DNA of 64,000 nucleotides from assembly GCA_035299065.1 (NCBI GenBank), contig DATGXI010000019.1:1-64000 (forward strand), given 5' to 3'. The translations under genes were made by a program, and so were the position numbers. This stretch comes from DASPJQ01 sp035299065 (GTDB lineage Bacteria > Bacteroidota > Bacteroidia > Flavobacteriales_D > UBA2798). Below are positions 60,395 through 64,000 of the stretch, in pieces (the first letter of the stretch is position 1; each line of letters begins with the position of its first letter). The notes below the pieces were generated by a model that was given only the letters and a program-made list of their open reading frames with translations, did not search any database and was not told where the DNA came from.

Positions 60395-61550
60395 AACCAT
60401 TTTAATCACAATTGAGTCGCCCGGTTTCAATCTGAATAACCGTTACTCGGCAGTAGCGGCTGTTATTTCTTCTTTTGCCGGAATGCTGCAGGAGCAAGGA
60501 TATAAAATACTGGTGAATGGGCAGCCGTTAGAGGAAGCTGCTAAACAACAGCACAGTTCAATCCCCTCGTCAACAGGAAAAAAAAACATATATCGTTTTT
60601 TCCCGAAGCGGGTTAGGGAAATGATAAAGGATTTATTGTTATTTAAACGTTTAAAGCGGCTAAACCAACAGCTTGATTCATGTGAAAGGCCCGATTTGAT
60701 TATTGCGTGGATAAGTTACGCAGGTTCGCACAGTGCTTTATTGGCACAAAAATGGAATATTCCGTTGGTGAGCATTTATGACAATCCAGTTAGCGAGGAA
60801 TACAAATACCTCTTTAAATTCTATCCTTTTTTTCGAAAAAAAATTAAGCGTGCCGAGTCTGAAATGGTGAAGGCAGCAAATGCGCTCATTGTTTACTCCA
60901 GGGCTGTTGAAGAACATGTGAAAAAGGAATATGGTGTAACAACCAGGTGCTATTACAAAGCCTTTACTGATTTTAAACGCATGTCCTATAAGCAGTATAA
61001 CAGGCCAACCAATGAAATTCGTTTTGCATACATTGGGTCTTTTTTTAATTGGCATAAGATCGAAGATCTTATAGACGCGTTTGTTTCATTGAAAAATGAG
61101 GGTTCGGGTGGAAAATTGGTGTTAATTGGAGATGGTCCTGAGTACGAAAGAATGAAAAAACTGGCTACTGATTCGGGCTATGGCCACGCCATCGAGTTCA
61201 CAGGAAGGTGTGATTCAAGTGAACTTGAGAATAGAATTGCTGAAATACATGTTGGTATTATTCCAAATGCCCTTTTTTGGCAGGGCCCGGTTAAATTGTT
61301 TCAGTATTCAGCAGCACAAATGCCGGTAATTTGTAAAGCAACTCCTACTATAGTAGAATTAACTCAAAAAAACAAAGGATACCTGTACTTTGACACTAAG
61401 CAGGAATTGAAACTACAAATGAAATATATATTGGAAAACCCTGCGAAAGCCAAAGAGCTTGGATTGGAGACCCAGGAATTTGCCAAAAAACATTTCAGTG
61501 AAAAGGCCTACGCTGATTTTTTTTCAAAAATTTTTGCAGAACTTGAATGA
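60381..61550 (+). CDS. Glycosyltransferase family 4
   Basis: A 389-residue GT-B protein that starts 14 bases before the end of the SDR gene. The N-terminal half contains DLIIAWISYAGSHSALLAQK. The donor half has IRFAYIGSFFNWHKIEDLID, KLVLIGDGPEYERMKKLA, EFTGRCDSSELENRIAEIHV and GIIPNALFWQGPVKLFQYSA, then a Glu-rich end segment. The motif order is the classic GT4 one (GxG loop, GDGP, E/Q-rich region). It overlaps the acyltransferase start by four bases. Confidence 0.9.
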   Translation: MERIKTILITIESPGFNLNNRYSAVAAVISSFAGMLQEQGYKILVNGQPLEEAAKQQHSSIPSSTGKKNIYRFFPKRVREMIKDLLLFKRLKRLNQQLDSCERPDLIIAWISYAGSHSALLAQKWNIPLVSIYDNPVSEEYKYLFKFYPFFRKKIKRAESEMVKAANALIVYSRAVEEHVKKEYGVTTRCYYKAFTDFKRMSYKQYNRPTNEIRFAYIGSFFNWHKIEDLIDAFVSLKNEGSGGKLVLIGDGPEYERMKKLATDSGYGHAIEFTGRCDSSELENRIAEIHVGIIPNALFWQGPVKLFQYSAAQMPVICKATPTIVELTQKNKGYLYFDTKQELKLQMKYILENPAKAKELGLETQEFAKKHFSEKAYADFFSKIFAELE

Positions 61551-62614
61551 CAGCAACAATTAAAAATGACTATTTTAAGCAGTTAGATACCTTAAGGTGT
61601 ATAGCGGTTTTTATAGTTATATTTCATCATCTGCCGGTTTTTTCATCTGACAATTTTATAAGCGTTTTTTTTCACCAGATAACAGGCGTTGACATATTCT
61701 TCATTCTTAGCGGATTTTTAATAACCAATATTTTACTGAAGAGTCGTAATAAGCAAACTTCGGCAGGTAGAGCGCTTAAGACGTTTTACGTAAGAAGGTT
61801 TTTCAGGATTTTCCCAATATACTACTTAACTATTCTTGCGCTGGTAGTAATAAACCCGGCACATTATCGCGATTATTTTTTGTTTGATTTATTTTATGTT
61901 TCAAATATAAAAATGGGTCTTGATGGCCATTTCTCAACGGTTAGTCCTCACTTTTGGAGCCTTGCAGTGGAAGAACAATTTTACCTTTTCATGCCGATAT
62001 TGATTTTTATAACTCCAGTTCGTTTGCTGAAATATCTCCTTGGATTACTTTTTGTTAGTGGCATTGTCACGTTATTTACGTTTTATGGCACAAGCTACAA
62101 TTTTTTAGCCATGCGAACATTTAATAACCTTCTGTACTTAGGATCAGGGGCTTGGCTGGCATGGATTTTTCAAAACAGGCAAAGTATTTATGATTTTTTT
62201 CACGCCATTTCCATATATGTTCTGCTTCTTTACGTTATTCTAGTGATCCTGATTTTTTTTAAGTCTATTGAGCTTCCATTCATGGTACAGTATCTTTTTA
62301 AATTTGTTTTTTGTTTTTTCCTGGTAGTCAAATTTACAGTTGGCTTCAAGGCTATTGCAGGTAAAATTGCTGAATTTCCACTTTTTATATACCTTGGAAA
62401 AATTAGTTATGGATTATACTTGTATCATTTTCTTATGATTATTCCTGTTTCGTTGTTAAATAATCTAAGTGTTAAATACCTGAATATCGCATTGTATTCA
62501 AATGTTTACCAGTCCAATGTATGGAAAATTATATTTACACTAATTACAGCAGCAATTTCGTGGTGGCTAGTTGAAACGAGAATGAATAGGCTGAAGGAAA
62601 AGTTCGCTTATTAG
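61547..62614 (+). CDS. Acyltransferase 3 / OafA-like membrane acetyltransferase
   Basis: A 355-residue integral membrane protein with about nine or ten helices. It starts with the family motif KQLDTLRCIAVFIVIFHHLP (R-x10-H), followed by GVDIFFILSGFLITNILLKS and SPHFWSLAVEEQFYLFMPIL, all hallmarks of acyltransferase 3 proteins. It probably acetylates a sugar hydroxyl of the glycan at the inner membrane. The SGNH lipase domain seen in some relatives is absent. Its TAG interlocks with the TAA of the opposing epimerase (TTAG). It is the last gene of the plus-strand run before the strand change. Confidence 0.92.
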   Translation: MTATIKNDYFKQLDTLRCIAVFIVIFHHLPVFSSDNFISVFFHQITGVDIFFILSGFLITNILLKSRNKQTSAGRALKTFYVRRFFRIFPIYYLTILALVVINPAHYRDYFLFDLFYVSNIKMGLDGHFSTVSPHFWSLAVEEQFYLFMPILIFITPVRLLKYLLGLLFVSGIVTLFTFYGTSYNFLAMRTFNNLLYLGSGAWLAWIFQNRQSIYDFFHAISIYVLLLYVILVILIFFKSIELPFMVQYLFKFVFCFFLVVKFTVGFKAIAGKIAEFPLFIYLGKISYGLYLYHFLMIIPVSLLNNLSVKYLNIALYSNVYQSNVWKIIFTLITAAISWWLVETRMNRLKEKFAY

Positions 62615-63537
62615 CGTTTGTAATAGTCGAAGGTTTTGATGAGCCCTTCACGCAAAGTTGTTGTTGGTTTAAAGCCTGTAGTTTCAAATAATTTTGAAGA
62701 ATTTCCACATCGCCTTTCCATTTCATAATCGTACCGTTTTTTGGGAGCATCAATGTATTTGATTTTTGACGAAGAACCAGTAATAGAAATTATTTCATTC
62801 GCAAGTTCATTGATACTGCTTTCATTTTCATTGGCAATATTAAAAATTTCGCATCCGCGAACTTTTTCGGTTAGTTTAATGCATGCTTCAATGGTATCAT
62901 CAATAAAAGTAAAATCCCTTGTTTGCTGACCATTACCAAAGGCTGTAATGGGTTCGTTGTTTATGGCTTGTTCAAAAAAACGTGGTACAACCATGCGGTT
63001 ATCCTGTTTGTGCCCAAAAACATTAAAAAACCTTAAGGAAATTGAATTCAGGCCTTTTTCTTCATAATGAGAAGCTAAATATATTTCATTGTACCGTTTG
63101 GCCATTGCATAGCTTGTACGGGGATCAACAGTTATATTTTCAGTAGCGCTTTTTTCAATGGCTGAATGGCCATAAATTCCACTTGTAGATGCATAAATAA
63201 GTTTTTCAACATGATGAGCGTGTGCAGCCTCAGCTATATTTTGCATCCCGGTAACTTCAGTATCCATAGTAATAACCGGATTATCGGCTACTACATCAAC
63301 ACCAAGAACAGCAGCAAAGTGATAAATAATTGAGCAACCTTTGCTCAATTCCACCATCTTGTTCTTATCGCGCACATCGGCTTTATGAAATTCTATATGA
63401 GGAAGTAATTCTTTATCAATTTTATTACCCCGCAAAAGTGTGTCAGCCACAACCACCTCGTGCCCTTGTGACACAAGTTTTTTAACTAAATGACTACCAA
63501 TAAATCCAGCTCCACCTGTAACAAATATTCGGCCCAT
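62611..63537 (-). CDS. NAD-dependent nucleotide-sugar epimerase (GalE/WcaG-like)
   Basis: A 308-residue extended SDR. It begins RIFVTGGAGFIGSHLVKKLV (G-x2-G-x2-G), has ADVRDKNKMVELSKGCSIIY, the active-site region ASTSGIYGHSAIEKSA with Y-x3-K in TSYAMAKRYNEIY, and the late FGNGQQTRDFTFIDDTIEA segment. This is the UDP-glucose/UDP-GlcNAc 4-epimerase type or a close relative. It converges with the acyltransferase gene. The divergent glycosyltransferase starts about 84 bases upstream of it. Confidence 0.93.
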   Translation of the reverse strand: MGRIFVTGGAGFIGSHLVKKLVSQGHEVVVADTLLRGNKIDKELLPHIEFHKADVRDKNKMVELSKGCSIIYHFAAVLGVDVVADNPVITMDTEVTGMQNIAEAAHAHHVEKLIYASTSGIYGHSAIEKSATENITVDPRTSYAMAKRYNEIYLASHYEEKGLNSISLRFFNVFGHKQDNRMVVPRFFEQAINNEPITAFGNGQQTRDFTFIDDTIEACIKLTEKVRGCEIFNIANENESSINELANEIISITGSSSKIKYIDAPKKRYDYEMERRCGNSSKLFETTGFKPTTTLREGLIKTFDYYKR

Positions 63538-63620
63538 GAATGCTTTTTTTGTTAAATTTAGTACTTATTTTGAACTTTGAACCCATTTATTCTATTCCAC
63601 GTTAATTTATAGCCTGAATT

Positions 63621-64000
63621 TTGAAGGGAAATGTAGAAAATATACGGGTTGGGATTAATGCTGACGGGTATCCTGAAAAGCGAAATATCATTGATGTAGC
63701 CCCCTTTCAAATTGTAAAAGTCAGGGATTTGATGAAAACCTTGGATTATGCCTACTTCAGGCTTATGAAAAAAAACCACCCGGTTTGGCACAACAGGTTT
63801 ACGGATGCAGGTTTAAGCAGGGTACATATTTTTCATTTTTTCAATGCAATTTCTACTGGAAAGAGGCCTTGGGTAGTTACTTTTGAAAACGAATTGCCCC
63901 GGTACAATACCACATCACGCTACCTTATGGAGGCCCTTGCCCGGGATGCCTGTAAAAAAATAATTGCCATTAGCCAAAATGCGTTTAATATACAGTTAAA
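63621..64000 (+). CDS. Glycosyltransferase-like protein, N-terminal part (cut by window edge)
   Basis: The frame is open to the end of the window with about 126 residues, starting at TTG 63621 just after a TGA. It reads KGNVENIRVGINADGYPEKR, then TLDYAYFRLMKKNHPVWHN, VHIFHFFNAISTGKRPWVVT, FENELPRYN and CKKIIAISQNAF. The last two, an acceptor-site-like segment followed by K-K-I-I-A-I-S-x-x-A, match the N-terminal half of GT4 glycosyltransferases. No ATG is available upstream in frame; ATG 63723 is a weaker alternative that removes the first strand. Codon use matches the cluster. Confidence 0.7.
   Translation, partial: MKGNVENIRVGINADGYPEKRNIIDVAPFQIVKVRDLMKTLDYAYFRLMKKNHPVWHNRFTDAGLSRVHIFHFFNAISTGKRPWVVTFENELPRYNTTSRYLMEALARDACKKIIAISQNAFNIQL

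Noticed and set aside
63558..63791. 77-codon minus-strand frame before the epimerase
   Set aside because: It overlaps the start of the plus-strand glycosyltransferase-like frame that runs to the window edge and shows family segments; the minus product has none.
1..64000. CRISPR arrays, tRNA/rRNA genes, insertion sequences and prophage genes
   Set aside because: No regular spaced repeats, cloverleaf-like sequences, transposase motifs or phage proteins were seen. A tRNA or short RNA could still be missed by eye.

Overview
This window comes from a Bacteroidota chromosome, most likely a flavobacteria-like lineage. The clues are secreted proteins with type IX secretion (T9SS) sorting domains of both type A and type B, a PID-CTERM mini-protein beside an XrtF-type exosortase, DUF4296 and DUF5686 family proteins, and repeated promoters of the Bacteroidota form TTG-N18..22-TAnnTTTG. 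Shine-Dalgarno sites are weak, TTG and GTG starts are common, and the DNA is AT-rich. No rRNA, tRNA, CRISPR array, transposase or prophage was seen.

Region 1 (1-13.7 kb) is mostly housekeeping. It holds a truncated glycine-rich secreted protein, dihydroorotase with a DUF4296 lipoprotein and a DCC-family protein, an inactive-M23/YkuD fusion, lptB, a DUF5686 outer-membrane protein, an AhpD-like protein, a T9SS type B protein, RNase R, DnaN and a small basic secreted protein. Region 2 (13.8-20 kb) has a membrane-anchored glutamate-synthase-like FMN protein, then four tandem secreted paralogues that resemble iodothyronine deiodinases with Cys in place of selenocysteine, an outer-membrane protein and a YafK-like L,D-transpeptidase lipoprotein. 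Region 3 (20-31.6 kb) covers kynurenine 3-monooxygenase and kynureninase, hemL, a UbiA-like membrane protein, glycine decarboxylase (gcvP) and two T9SS type A secreted proteins. Region 4 (31.6-38 kb) has an MlaE/MlaF-like ABC pair, a 46-residue lipoprotein coupled to a SprT-like protein and a DegT-family sugar aminotransferase, glyA, and a membrane-fused spermidine-synthase-like protein.

Region 5 (38-41.8 kb, minus strand) is a compact exosortase locus: a T9SS adhesin, a 79-residue PID-CTERM substrate, XrtF and an XrtF-associated membrane protein. A strong terminator hairpin sits exactly on the stop codon of the substrate gene. Region 6 (42-64 kb) is a long plus-strand surface-polysaccharide cluster. 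A BY-kinase/Wzc protein with a (YG)n tail and a Wzm/Wzt ABC exporter lead it. They are followed by a methyltransferase, a pyruvyltransferase, a PseF-PseG-like fusion, a NeuB/PseI-like synthase, at least five glycosyltransferases, a polysaccharide deacetylase, a GNAT protein, two SDR epimerase-like proteins and an acyltransferase. Together these predict an ABC-exported glycan containing a nonulosonic (sialic-like) acid and decorated with pyruvyl or acyl groups.

The most notable candidates for something undescribed are the four-gene deiodinase-like array and the exosortase/PID-CTERM locus with its built-in terminator.
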